A stretch of 64,000 bases of DNA from NCBI RefSeq assembly GCF_000512205.2, contig NZ_CP006644.1:4602501-4666500 (forward strand). Reading direction: 5' to 3'. The DNA comes from Sphingomonas sanxanigenens DSM 19645 = NX02 (GTDB lineage: Bacteria; Pseudomonadota; Alphaproteobacteria; Sphingomonadales; Sphingomonadaceae). The position numbers and the translations under genes were made by a program. Under the pieces are notes generated by a model that saw nothing but the letters and a program-made list of their open reading frames with translations, was not told the origin of the DNA and did not search any database. Shown here piece after piece: positions 49,597 to 58,639 of this stretch. Position 1 is the first letter of the stretch; each line of letters starts with the position of its first letter.

Positions 49597-50535
49597 TTAC
49601 TCAGCTGCTGCAAGCAGGTCGGCCGGCTCCGGTTTGATCACCCGGCTGCGGCTGCCGTCGATCGCGATCGGCACCTCGCCCGCGACGGTGGCGCGGCGCA
49701 GCGTGCGGCGCTGCAACCCGAAATCGGCGATCGCGCGGTGCTGGGTGGCACGATTGTCCCAGATCGCGACGTCGCCCGGTTGCCAGCGCCAGCGCACGGT
49801 ATTCTCGGGCTTGGTGATATGATCCTGAAGGATGCCGAACAGCCGCTGCGAATCGGCGGCGTTGAGCCCGACGAAACTCTTGACGAAATGGCCGACGAGC
49901 AGCGCCCGCTCCCCGCTTTCGGGATGAACCCGCACCACCGGATGTTCGGTTTCGTAAACGGTCGACGCGAACACGCGCTGATGCTGTTCGATCTGCTTGC
50001 GATCCGCGCCGAACGTGCCGGCATAATCGTAGAGATTGGTGTGGACCGCCCACAGCCCGTCGACCAACGTCTTCAGGCTTTCGGGCAATTCCTGATAGGC
50101 GGTGACGCCGTTGGCCCACAGCGTGTCGCCGCCCGCCTCCGGAATGTTGATCGCGCGCAGGATCGAGGCTTCCGGATAGGCATCGACGAAAGTGACGTCG
50201 GTATGCCAGCTCGACGCGGCATAACCCTCCTTCGAATCGAGCTCGAGCAGATATTTGCTGCCCGGCACGACCGGCACTGTGGGATGCGCGATCGGCTTGC
50301 CGAAGCGTTCGGCAAAGGCCTCCTGCCTGGCATCGTCGAGCGCGGTCTGGTTGCCGAAGAAGATCACCTTGTGGCGGACGAGCGCGGCGCGGATCGCGGC
50401 GAGCGTCAGGTCGTCGAGGTCCCCCGACAGCGCGACGCCGCGGATCTCGGCGCCGATGCGCCCAGCGACGGGCACGATGTCGAGCGGGCTTTCAGCCTCG
50501 CGGGCGTTAACGAATTCATGAGTCAGAACGGTCAT
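49597..50535 (-). CDS. TauD/AtsK-family Fe(II)/2-oxoglutarate dioxygenase
   Basis: 312 aa. Facial triad H111-x-D113 (S-W-H-T-D-V-T-F) and distal H266 (A-T-Q-H-R-A-I), with Arg 277/280 (Q-R-R-T-L-R-R) for 2-oxoglutarate. P-V-A-G-R-I-G-A-E-I is typical of the TauD/alkylsulfatase clade. The operon context (sulfatase, FGE) favours alkyl-sulfate cleavage as in AtsK over taurine. Cytoplasmic. Releases sulfite or sulfate for growth. Confidence 0.9.
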   Translation of the reverse strand: MTVLTHEFVNAREAESPLDIVPVAGRIGAEIRGVALSGDLDDLTLAAIRAALVRHKVIFFGNQTALDDARQEAFAERFGKPIAHPTVPVVPGSKYLLELDSKEGYAASSWHTDVTFVDAYPEASILRAINIPEAGGDTLWANGVTAYQELPESLKTLVDGLWAVHTNLYDYAGTFGADRKQIEQHQRVFASTVYETEHPVVRVHPESGERALLVGHFVKSFVGLNAADSQRLFGILQDHITKPENTVRWRWQPGDVAIWDNRATQHRAIADFGLQRRTLRRATVAGEVPIAIDGSRSRVIKPEPADLLAAAE

Positions 50536-50592
50536 GGCAGGCTCCTTGGCTGTGATGGGAGGAGAGAGGAAAAAGGGCGGCGGCCCGGCGGG

Positions 50593-51981
50593 TCAGACGC
50601 CCCGCCGGGCAAGCGCGCGGCGGACCTCGGCATGAGCCGCCTCGTCGAGCGGGAAGCCGTGGATCAACCAGGCGGACAGCGCATGGGCGAGCGCAGGCCC
50701 GAGCGCGAAGACGAAGAGCAGGCCGGTCAGCGCGGCGGGCGTGTTGCTTCCCTGCGGGTCGAAGCCGAGCCAGGCGATGAGCGGCAAGGCGACGCCGATC
50801 GCGGCGGCCATCGCCGCTTTGCTGGTGAGGCTGAACACCGAGAAGAACAGGGCGGTCCGATCGGTACCGGTATCGAGGCGATGCTTGTCGGCCACGTCGG
50901 CGACGATCGAGCGCAGCATCAGATTGCCCGATCCTTGCGCCAGCCCCTGCGCGACGGTGAGCGCGAGCAGCAGTTCGAACCGCGCCGGCGTGACGAGCAG
51001 CAGCCCGAGATTGATCACGACCTGCACCAGTTCACCCGCCACCGCGGCACGATGCTTGCCCAGCGTCATGCCGATCCGCATCCAGATCGGCCCTGCGGCG
51101 ATGCCGAACACGAATTGCAGCAGGAACAGGCCGCTCGCCCATTCGGGGCGCCCCATATAGACGCTGACGAAGAACACGATCAGCGTGCTGCGGACAAGTT
51201 GGCCGAAGGTGACCGCGAAGTCCGAACCGATTACGCGCAGCAGCAGCCGGTCCCCCGCGACCAGCACGAGCGTACGGCCGAGGGCCACGCGTTCGCGCGG
51301 TGCGGCCGGCGCCGGTGCCTCGGCGAAGGCGTTGAGCGTCAGCGGCAAGGTGATGACCAGGCTGGCGAGCACGACACCGCCGAACACCGCAAGCTTGAGC
51401 GGCGCATCCTGCGGGCGGAACTGATCGACCAAGGTCGGCAGCACCAGCACGAGCAGCAGCGCGGAGGATCCGGCAACCGTGGCGAAGGTCGCGACGCGGG
51501 TGCGTTCATGATAATGCCCCGAAATCTCGCCGGCCCAGGCGAGATAGGGGATCTGCATCATCGACCAGCCCAGATAGAAGACGAACAAGGTCGCCGCCAG
51601 GTGGACGGGCGTGACGCCGGCGGGCGGGAAGAACAACGGGATCGCGGCAAGGCCGTAGAGCACCGCGCCGGCAACGATCCAGCTCTTCCGCCGCCCGAAT
51701 CGGCTGCGCGTCCGATCGCTGACGATGCCGATCAGCGGGTCCGCCGCCGCACCCCATAGCCGCTCGAACAGGAAGATCAGGCCGATCGTCGCCAGCGGCA
51801 GCCCATAATACTGCGCGTAGATCGACGGCAGATAGACGCCCAGCGGCATCTGCGCGGCGTAGATCGGGATGGCGAGCGAGGAGAAGGCGGCGAGCCGCCA
51901 GCCGCTTGCGCCGGTGCGTGCGGGGCGAAGCGCGGCATCTGCCCTTTCCCCCGTTCGATGATCATGCAGCAGCGTCGCCAT
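50593..51981 (-). CDS. MFS/GPH-type transporter
   Basis: 462 aa from ATG 51981; a GTG at 51993 overlapping the receptor stop is an alternative. About twelve hydrophobic segments, with D-P-L-I-G-I-V-S-D-R-T-R-S-R-F-G-R-R-K (the MelB-type loop 2-3 motif) and F-E-R-L-W-G-A-A-A. It should bring the sulfate ester or its product across the inner membrane with Na+ or H+. 57 bases separate it from the dioxygenase. Confidence 0.85.
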   Translation of the reverse strand: MATLLHDHRTGERADAALRPARTGASGWRLAAFSSLAIPIYAAQMPLGVYLPSIYAQYYGLPLATIGLIFLFERLWGAAADPLIGIVSDRTRSRFGRRKSWIVAGAVLYGLAAIPLFFPPAGVTPVHLAATLFVFYLGWSMMQIPYLAWAGEISGHYHERTRVATFATVAGSSALLLVLVLPTLVDQFRPQDAPLKLAVFGGVVLASLVITLPLTLNAFAEAPAPAAPRERVALGRTLVLVAGDRLLLRVIGSDFAVTFGQLVRSTLIVFFVSVYMGRPEWASGLFLLQFVFGIAAGPIWMRIGMTLGKHRAAVAGELVQVVINLGLLLVTPARFELLLALTVAQGLAQGSGNLMLRSIVADVADKHRLDTGTDRTALFFSVFSLTSKAAMAAAIGVALPLIAWLGFDPQGSNTPAALTGLLFVFALGPALAHALSAWLIHGFPLDEAAHAEVRRALARRGV

Positions 51982-51989
51982 GACCGGCC

Positions 51990-54380
51990 TCACAACTTGG
52001 TACGGAAGGTGGCGCCCCAGGTCCGCGGCTCACCGATCAGCGCGGTGACGAGGCCGGTGTTGCCGGGGCTGAGCGTCTGGAAATAATCTTCGTCGGTCAG
52101 GTTCCTGGCCCAGACCGAGAGATCCCACCGTGCGCCGTCGGCACGGATGCCGATGCGCGTGTTGAGCACGCCATAGCCGGGAACGTCGGCGTAGCGGGAA
52201 TTGCTCGAGGAGGTGTTGAAGGTCGAGCGATGCGAAAAATCGGCGTGACCATAAAGTTCGAGATCGCTGCCCGCAGCGTGCCCGATCGGCTGCGCGGCAT
52301 CGGCGCCGAGGCTGTAGGTGAATTTCGGCACACCGGGCAGGCGCGCACCGCTCAGATCCTGGATGCCGCCGCGGTTCAGATTTTCCGGCGCCTCCGGGGC
52401 GTTGCGATAATCGCGATAGGTCGCGTCGGTATAGGCCGCCGATGCCGAGACGCTTAGCAGCCGGGTCGGCGCATAGATGAGATCGGCCTCGAGCCCGCGT
52501 GAGCGGACCTTGGGGATGTTGGCGATGTACTGGCGGAAGTTGACCGTGTTCGCGACCTGCTCGGTGATCGCGGTCTGGTAGTCGCTGATTTCCGACCAGA
52601 AGCCTGCGAGGTTGAACGTTACCTGCCGGTTGAGGAACTGGCTTTTGAGGCCGACCTCATAGGCATCCACCTTCTCGGGCCGCACTTCGGGATCGACGCC
52701 GGCCGGCAGCGCGGTGAGGTTGAGCCCGCCCGATTTATTGCCGCGGGACCAGGTCGCATAGACCAGCGCATCCGGCGCCACCGCATAAGAGAGGTTGGCA
52801 AGCCATGAGAGGCTGTCGTCGGTGAAGCTGGTGCCATAATCGGTGACGGGATTGAACTGGTTGCGGATCGCCGCCGCCGCGGTGGCGACCGCTGCCGGCA
52901 GCCCCGTGAGATCGGGGCCCGCGGCATGCCATTGATGATATTCACCCTGCTTCTTCTCATGCGTGTAGCGCAGGCCGGCGGTGAGCTTCAGCGCCTCGCT
53001 GAGGTTCCAGGTGCCCTGCCCGAACAGCGCATAGCTGCGCGTCTCCGGCGTGGATGTGGATTGCGCCTCGAACCCGTTCAGCGCCGCGTCGCCGACCACC
53101 GCCGGCACCGCGGGCAGGTTCCAGTTGGCCGCCGCCGAACCATAAGCGGTCGCGCCAAAGCCCCTGACGATCTGCCAGAAATAATAGGCTCCGACGACAT
53201 AATCGATCGTCCGCCCGCCGGTGGAGGCAAGCCGCACCTCCTGGCTGAACTGGCGCTGGCGATTGGCCTGCTGCGCCTTGGTGATGACCGGAAGACCTGT
53301 GGAATCGCCGTCATTGGCCGGAGCCCAATCCCACCAGCGATAGGCGGAGACCGATGTCAGCGCGGCACCGCCCAGATCCCAGTCGAGCTGGCCGGAGAAG
53401 CCATAGCTCTTCATGTTTGCCTGATAATGGCCGTCGGAATCGCCGCGCCGGTCGAACGGGCGGATCGGCAGCGGCGTGTAGCCGGCGCGCGTTACGCGAT
53501 CGACGAAGTTGTTGGGGATAGCGGCGCCATTGTCATATGTGCCGAAATAATCGGCCAGCACGTTCAGCACATGATGCTGCCGCTGGCGCGAGAAGTCCGC
53601 GATCAGCTTGATCGCGACATCTGCGGAGGGCTTGACCAGCAACTGCCCCCGCGCAGTGAAATTATCATAGTCCTGCGCCGCGCTGTCGTCATGGAGGTTG
53701 GTGAGGAAGCCGTCGCGGTGCGTGTCGGCGATCGACAGGCGGAAGGCGACGCTGTCGCCGATCAGCGGTGCGGACAGCGAACCGCGAAGCTGGTGATAGC
53801 CATAGTCGCCGAGGCTCGCCTCGCCCGAGAATTCGGGCTCGAAGCTCGGCGCGCGGGTGGTGATATTGATCGCACCCGCAGTCGTGTTCTTGCCGAACAA
53901 CGTACCCTGGGGACCACGTAGCACCTCGATCTGCTGCAGATCGACAAGATCGAACTGCGATTGGCCGACGCGGCCGTAATAGACATTGTCTATATAGATA
54001 CCGACACCGTTCTCCAGCCCGTCATTTGTCAGCGCGACATTGGAACCGAGCCCGCGGATATTCACATTGGTGTTGCGCGGATTGAAGCTGAACACCTGCA
54101 GGCTGGGCACGAGTTGCTGGATCTGGCCGAGCGAGAAATTGCCGGTAGCTTCGAGTTGCTGCGCGCCGACCACGCTGAGCGCGATCGGTACATCCTGCGC
54201 ATCCTCGTCGCGGCGGCGCGCCGTGACGACGATTTCACTGTCCGCGTTGGGCGCCGGCGCGAGCGCGACCTCCTCTTCGGAGACCGCCGGACCGGCAGCA
54301 TAGGCGGGCGACGCGAGAATGGCCGCGAGCGCACCGCCCATTGCAAAGGCTGAGACAAATGGTTTCATTGTTTTGAACAT
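51990..54380 (-). CDS. TonB-dependent outer-membrane receptor
   Basis: 796 aa from ATG 54380. Signal peptide ending A-Y-A-A. TonB box and plug: E-I-V-V-T-A-R-R-R, Q-D-V-P-I-A-L-S-V, L-V-P-S-L-Q-V, N-I-R-G-L-G, V-Y-Y-G-R-V, E-V-L-R-G-P-Q-G-T-L-F-G-K-N-T-T-A-G-A-I-N. The barrel ends in T-W-G-A-T-F-R-T-K-L, with a C-terminal hydrophobic strand. First gene of the operon, so it likely imports the bulky sulfate ester; iron uptake is less likely here. Confidence 0.94.
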   Translation of the reverse strand: MFKTMKPFVSAFAMGGALAAILASPAYAAGPAVSEEEVALAPAPNADSEIVVTARRRDEDAQDVPIALSVVGAQQLEATGNFSLGQIQQLVPSLQVFSFNPRNTNVNIRGLGSNVALTNDGLENGVGIYIDNVYYGRVGQSQFDLVDLQQIEVLRGPQGTLFGKNTTAGAINITTRAPSFEPEFSGEASLGDYGYHQLRGSLSAPLIGDSVAFRLSIADTHRDGFLTNLHDDSAAQDYDNFTARGQLLVKPSADVAIKLIADFSRQRQHHVLNVLADYFGTYDNGAAIPNNFVDRVTRAGYTPLPIRPFDRRGDSDGHYQANMKSYGFSGQLDWDLGGAALTSVSAYRWWDWAPANDGDSTGLPVITKAQQANRQRQFSQEVRLASTGGRTIDYVVGAYYFWQIVRGFGATAYGSAAANWNLPAVPAVVGDAALNGFEAQSTSTPETRSYALFGQGTWNLSEALKLTAGLRYTHEKKQGEYHQWHAAGPDLTGLPAAVATAAAAIRNQFNPVTDYGTSFTDDSLSWLANLSYAVAPDALVYATWSRGNKSGGLNLTALPAGVDPEVRPEKVDAYEVGLKSQFLNRQVTFNLAGFWSEISDYQTAITEQVANTVNFRQYIANIPKVRSRGLEADLIYAPTRLLSVSASAAYTDATYRDYRNAPEAPENLNRGGIQDLSGARLPGVPKFTYSLGADAAQPIGHAAGSDLELYGHADFSHRSTFNTSSSNSRYADVPGYGVLNTRIGIRADGARWDLSVWARNLTDEDYFQTLSPGNTGLVTALIGEPRTWGATFRTKL

Positions 54381-54738
54381 GCTTCCCCGCCACCGGACGC
54401 ACGCGGGCGCATCCGGCCGACGCACGAGCTTCCCGCTCGCGCGAACGCGATTGATCTTTATGTCTTGGAGCGCCCGGTTCGCGCCGGTCGCCAGTCCGCC
54501 CGTACCGCCCTCAGGCGGCAGGCATCATTCGGCTCTGTCGAGCCTGTTGAGATCGCGACACTGCATTCGGTTCCATCCCTTCTATCATCGGGGGATCACG
54601 AAGCCGGGCGTCACGCAGCCCTGCATCGCGCTTTAGCCGTTGATCACGCGGAGCAAGCTGCATCCCGTCAAAAGCCGCGGGCCGTCATCATCCTTCAAGG
54701 ACGGAGCGCCCGGCCAAGGCGCCCTGTTTCACTTTCCC
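54381..54738 (-). other. Long 5' leader of the sulfate-ester operon with a candidate leader ORF
   Basis: If transcription starts from the promoter at 54739-54768, about 350 untranslated bases precede the receptor gene. A 50-codon frame (54511-54663) with four regularly spaced Arg-Asp pairs lies inside, without a good ribosome site. A 5-bp stem (CGCGG with CCGCG) followed by GTGATCAACGGCTAAAG precedes it. The fold is not one I can name. The rest of the interval to 55029 holds the promoter and a hairpin but no gene. Confidence 0.4.
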
Positions 54739-54768
54739 TAGTTAGACAGTGGGGAATTGCAGCGTCAA
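54739..54768 (-). promoter_or_regulatory. Candidate promoter of the sulfate-ester operon
   Basis: Minus-strand TTGACG (54768-54763) and, after 17-18 bp, CTAACT/TAACTA (54745-54739). The local sequence is AT-richer than its surroundings. Confidence 0.45.
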
Positions 54769-54983
54769 TCCAAGTTTTGGTTTGTCACGGCGAAGTTTGC
54801 ATGCGCGACGGGGCGATGACGCGCGAACGGGAGACCCCTTCAGGGTGCCGGGTCGGCCGCTCCCCGGCCTGGCTCGGGTTGCCGGGGCATTCCAGCGCGA
54901 TGCCGGATGGGTTGGCTGAGCGCAGCGCGCGTGCGGCGACGCGGGAAAGAGCGTCGCCAAGGGCGTTGAGCCCCGTCAGCGCC

Positions 54984-55023
54984 TCGAAGCCCTTTCCCCG
55001 CTCTCAAGGGGAGAGGGCTTCGA
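54984..55023 (-). terminator. Hairpin after the ferredoxin gene
   Basis: A 16-bp inverted repeat with one mismatch (54984-54999 with 55008-55023) lies six bases past the ferredoxin stop on its transcript side. It has no clear T-run. Its GGGGAGAGGG arms resemble the palindromic element at 58201-58498, so it may be a scattered intergenic repeat that also ends transcription. Confidence 0.5.
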
Positions 55024-55029
55024 AAGACA

Positions 55030-55347
55030 TCAATCCTCCGGCGCGATGGTCACGCGCAGGCCGTCCAGTTCCTCGGCGAACGGGATCTGGCACGACAGGC
55101 GCGACTGGTCGGTGCGATGGTCGGAGCTGTCGAGCAGGTCGTTCTCGTCCTCGCTCATCGGCGGCAGCTTGTCGGCGAAGGCGGGATCGACATGGATATG
55201 GCAGGTGGCGCAGGAACAGCAGCCGCCGCACAGCGCCAGCAGCTCGTCGAAGCCATGATCGCGGATCACCTCCATCACGCTGAGGCCGGCTTCACCCTCC
55301 ACGGCCTGCTCGGTTCCTTCACGCGTGACCACGATCAGCTTCGGCAT
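55030..55347 (-). CDS. [2Fe-2S] ferredoxin, adrenodoxin/putidaredoxin type
   Basis: 105 aa from ATG 55347. V-T-R-E-G-T-E at the start, the cluster [11 protein letters not shown] and later L-S-C-Q-I-P give the four ligand Cys of the vertebrate-type fold (one extra Cys in the loop). It probably gives electrons to a cytochrome P450 or Rieske oxygenase encoded elsewhere. Soluble. The upstream in-frame ATG 55377 is too far from a ribosome site. Confidence 0.9.
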   Translation of the reverse strand: MPKLIVVTREGTEQAVEGEAGLSVMEVIRDHGFDELLALCGGCCSCATCHIHVDPAFADKLPPMSEDENDLLDSSDHRTDQSRLSCQIPFAEELDGLRVTIAPED

Positions 55348-55458
55348 TGCGTTCCCCTTCCGTTCTGCTATGCGCATCTCAAAGGCGCGCTATGTGGGCT
55401 GAATCCCCTCAAATCAAGCGCCACCGGCTTTGACAAGGGTGAGAATCGGACGGGCGAT

Positions 55459-56076
55459 ATGGGTTTGTCCAGCGCGCAACTGAAAGCCTCGCTCGACCAT
55501 CTGGCTGCGATCGAGCCGCGCATCGCGGCCGCGCTCGCCCGCGTCGGCTACCCCGAACCGCGGATCAATCCGCGCGGCTACGCCACCTTGCTGCGCACCA
55601 TCGTCGGGCAGCAGGTGAGCTACAAGGCGGCTGCCGCGATGTGGTCCCGGCTCGACGCGGAGATCGGCGGTGTCGAGGACCCTGCGAACATCGTCCGCGC
55701 GACCGACGAGATGCTGCGCGCCGGCAGCCTGTCCCGCCAGAAGGCCGGCTATGCGCGCAGCCTGGCGGCAGCGGTCGTGAGCGGCGCGCTCGATTTTCAC
55801 GCCCTGCCCGAGGACGACGAGGCGGCGATCGCGCAGCTCGTCGCGATCAAGGGCATCGGCCGCTGGTCGGCGGAAGTCTATCTGCTGTTCGCCGAGGGGC
55901 GGACGGACATCTGGCCGGCGGGCGACCTCGCCGTGCAGATCGAGACCGGCCGGATCATGGGGCTCGATGCCCGCCCGGACGAGAAGGCGACCCGCGCGAT
56001 CGCCGAGGCGTGGCGCCCGCATCGTGGCGCCGCTGCGGTCTTCACCTGGCATCATTACAAGACGCCGGTGATCTGA
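55459..56076 (+). CDS. DNA-3-methyladenine glycosylase II-type (AlkA-like)
   Basis: 205 aa from ATG 55459. Helical with T-I-V-G-Q-Q-V-S-Y-K-A-A, the helix-hairpin-helix L-V-A-I-K-G-I-G-R-W-S-A-E and catalytic Asp in P-A-G-D-L-A-V-Q. It removes alkylated purines from DNA. It lacks the N-terminal extra domain of E. coli AlkA, as is usual in alphaproteobacteria. Confidence 0.9.
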   Translation: MGLSSAQLKASLDHLAAIEPRIAAALARVGYPEPRINPRGYATLLRTIVGQQVSYKAAAAMWSRLDAEIGGVEDPANIVRATDEMLRAGSLSRQKAGYARSLAAAVVSGALDFHALPEDDEAAIAQLVAIKGIGRWSAEVYLLFAEGRTDIWPAGDLAVQIETGRIMGLDARPDEKATRAIAEAWRPHRGAAAVFTWHHYKTPVI

Positions 56077-56163
56077 CTTTCCGCTGACGTCGATGGCCGG
56101 TACCCTCGCCGCCGTGCGACAGGGCGCGCAATAGCGTCGACGAAACGGGAGGAATGAGGGCAC

Positions 56164-58185
56164 ATGATGAAGAAAATGATTCTATCGGCTCTGCTCATGG
56201 CAGCCACAAGCTTTACCGCACCGCCCCTTTCCGCCGCACCCGCCGCGCCGCTCATCGAGCGCGCCAAGCTGTTCGGCAATCCCAGCCGCGCGCAACTCCG
56301 CGTCAGCCCCGACGGCAAATACCTGTCATGGCTCGCCCCGCGCGACGGCGTGATGAACATCTGGATCGCGCCGGCGAACGATGTGTCGAAGGCCAGGCCC
56401 TACACTGCCGAGAAGCAGCGCCCGATCGGCCAGCATTACTGGTCCGGCGACTCGCGCATGGTGATGTATGTGCAGGACAAGGGCGGCGACGAGAATTTCC
56501 TGCTGTACGGCGTCGATGTCGCGAGCGGAAAGGAAACGCTGCTGACACCGTTCGAGAAGACGCGCGTGCAGGTCGTCGGCACCTCCAAGGCGATCAAGGA
56601 CAAGATCCTCGTCGGCCTCAACAATCGCGACGCGCGCTGGCACGACGTCCATCTGCTCGATCTCGGGACCGGCAAGCTCACCGAACTGATGCGGGGCGAC
56701 GGCTTCGCCGGCTTCCTGGCGGACGATACGCTGACCGTGCGGATGGCGCTGCGCCCCAATGAGGCGGGCGGTTATGATTTCTTCCGCGTCGCGAACAACA
56801 AGGCGGAGGACAAGCCCTTCTCCTCGACCACGCTCGAGGATTCGCTGACCACCCAGCCCGCCGGCTATACCGCCGACGGCAGCACGCTCTACTGGCTCGA
56901 CAGCCGCAACCGCGACACCGCGGCGCTGGTCGCGCAGGACGTCGCCAGCGGCACGACGAAGATCGTCGCGGAGAATCCCAAGGCGGATATCGGCGGCACC
57001 CTCACCAACCCGCTGACCGGCGTGGTCGAGGCCTATTCGGTCGAATATCTGATGACCGACTGGACCGCGGTCGATCCCGCGATCGGCGCCGACATCGCCT
57101 TCCTCAAGGGCAAGCTGAAGGGCGATGTCAGCATCACATCGCGGACCGACGACGACAGCGTCTGGACGATCTACAACGATCCGGTCACCGGCCCGCCGAC
57201 CGCCTATCTCTACAAGCGCGGTACCAAGGCGCTGGAGAAGCTCTACGTCACCTGGCCCGAACTGGAAGGCGCACCGCTGGTGCCGATGCGCGGCGTCGAG
57301 ATCGGCACGCGCGACGGGCTGACGATGACCGCCTATCTCAGCCTGCCGCCGGGCAGCGATGCGAATGGCGACGGCAAGCCGGACAGCCCGGTGCCGATGG
57401 TGCTGTTCGTTCATGGCGGCCCGTGGGCGCGCGACAGCTATGGCTACAACCCCTATCACCAATGGCTGGCGAACCGGGGCTATGCGGTGCTCTCGGTCAA
57501 TTATCGCGGCTCGACCGGGTTCGGGAAGACGTTCATCTCCGCCGGCGACCTCCAGTGGGGCGCGAAGATGCACGACGACCTGATCGACGCGGTCGACTGG
57601 GCGGTGAAGGGCGGCATCACCGCCAAGGACAAGGTGGCGATCATGGGCGGCAGCTATGGCGGCTACGCCACGCTCGCCGGCCTCGCCTTCACGCCGGACA
57701 CCTTCGCGTGCGGCGTCGACATCGTCGGCCCCTCCAACCTGGAGACTTTGCTCAAGACGATCCCGCCCTATTGGACCGCGGGCATCCAGCAATTCTACCA
57801 GCGCATGGGCAATCCCAACACGCCGGACGGGCTGGCGCTGCTCAAGGAGCGCTCGCCGCTCTACAAGGCGGACAGGATCGTGAAGCCGCTGCTGATCGGC
57901 CAGGGCGCCAATGATCCGCGCGTCAACCAGGCGGAAAGCGACCAGATCGTCAGCGCGATGCGCGCGAAGAACATCCCCGTAACCTATGTGCTGTTCCCGG
58001 ACGAGGGCCATGGCTTCCACCGCCCGGAGAACAACATCGCGTTCAACGCGGTGGCGGAGGGCTTCCTCGGCAAATGCCTGGGCGGCCGCGCCGAGCCGAT
58101 CGGCGGCACGGTGAAGGCGTCCACCGCGCAGGTGCCGCATGGCGCGGAATTCACGCCGGGGCTGGCGGACGCGCTGAAGAAGTAG
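56164..58185 (+). CDS. Prolyl-oligopeptidase family (S9) peptidase, exported
   Basis: 673 aa with a signal peptide (M-I-L-S-A-L-L-M-A-A-T-S). A beta-propeller region (V-S-P-D-G-K-Y-L-S-W, repeated D-G-S/T blades) is followed by the hydrolase domain: F-V-H-G-G-P-W-A-R-D, nucleophile G-G-S-Y-G-G (about 496), Asp in Q-G-A-N-D-P-R-V (about 582) and His in D-E-G-H-G-F-H (about 616). Acylaminoacyl-peptidase/DPP-IV-like; cuts short peptides in the periplasm. Confidence 0.93.
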   Translation: MMKKMILSALLMAATSFTAPPLSAAPAAPLIERAKLFGNPSRAQLRVSPDGKYLSWLAPRDGVMNIWIAPANDVSKARPYTAEKQRPIGQHYWSGDSRMVMYVQDKGGDENFLLYGVDVASGKETLLTPFEKTRVQVVGTSKAIKDKILVGLNNRDARWHDVHLLDLGTGKLTELMRGDGFAGFLADDTLTVRMALRPNEAGGYDFFRVANNKAEDKPFSSTTLEDSLTTQPAGYTADGSTLYWLDSRNRDTAALVAQDVASGTTKIVAENPKADIGGTLTNPLTGVVEAYSVEYLMTDWTAVDPAIGADIAFLKGKLKGDVSITSRTDDDSVWTIYNDPVTGPPTAYLYKRGTKALEKLYVTWPELEGAPLVPMRGVEIGTRDGLTMTAYLSLPPGSDANGDGKPDSPVPMVLFVHGGPWARDSYGYNPYHQWLANRGYAVLSVNYRGSTGFGKTFISAGDLQWGAKMHDDLIDAVDWAVKGGITAKDKVAIMGGSYGGYATLAGLAFTPDTFACGVDIVGPSNLETLLKTIPPYWTAGIQQFYQRMGNPNTPDGLALLKERSPLYKADRIVKPLLIGQGANDPRVNQAESDQIVSAMRAKNIPVTYVLFPDEGHGFHRPENNIAFNAVAEGFLGKCLGGRAEPIGGTVKASTAQVPHGAEFTPGLADALKK

Positions 58186-58200
58186 GTTCAACCCTTCCCT

Positions 58201-58498
58201 CCCCTGAAGGGGATGCGGCATTCGCACATCTCGTTGCGACCGCGTCTTTCCCTCGCCCCTGCGGGGAGAGGGAAAGGTCCGCGCAGCGGACCAGGGAGAG
58301 GGGCAGTCGCGCCAAGCGTACAGGTCTTACACGTTCGCACTGAAAAGTCGGCGGAGCCGCAATGCTGAACCCTCAAAACCGTTACGCCTTGCGCGACTTT
58401 CCCCCTCTCCCTGTCCCTCTCCCCGTAGGGGCGAGGGAACGCAGCGGCAGCCCCGCTCAATCCATCGAAGATGTGCGAATCTGATAGCCCCTGAAGGG
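58201..58498. repeat. MITE-like palindromic intergenic element
   Basis: Two outer arms of about 31 bases (58201-58231 and 58468-58498) are inverted copies, both carrying a CCCCTGAAGGGG-type hairpin and ATTCGCACATCT. Inside lie a 29-base hairpin at 58247-58275 and GGTCCGCGCAGCGGACC at 58276-58292, plus near-inverted segments at about 58291-58313 and 58390-58412. There is no gene in 58186-58639. The structure suggests a small non-autonomous mobile or repeat element, with transcription ending from the S9 gene. Confidence 0.6.
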
Positions 58499-58639
58499 GA
58501 GGGGCCATATCGCGCATCCCCTCCCCGCTCGCCTCCGTAGCTACCCCGCATGGCGGCAGGGCATTCCAGCCGTCGTCATGATCCGCTAATCTGCGCGCAC
58601 GCGGCACCCGCCAGCCTGGGGCCGTGACAGGGGGTAGGG

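Noticed and set aside
47016-51759. Long plus-strand open frames opposite FGE, sulfatase, dioxygenase and transporter genes
   Set aside because: Antisense shadows; all recognised motifs are on the minus strand.
54600-54700. SAM-II riboswitch before the TonB receptor
   Set aside because: Only the GTGAT...GCTAAA part is similar; the conserved loop is absent and the downstream genes are not methionine genes. Kept only as a leader-structure finding.
54465-55283. Plus-strand open frame in the gap between receptor and ferredoxin genes
   Set aside because: Arg/Ser-rich composition, no ribosome site, runs antisense into the ferredoxin gene.
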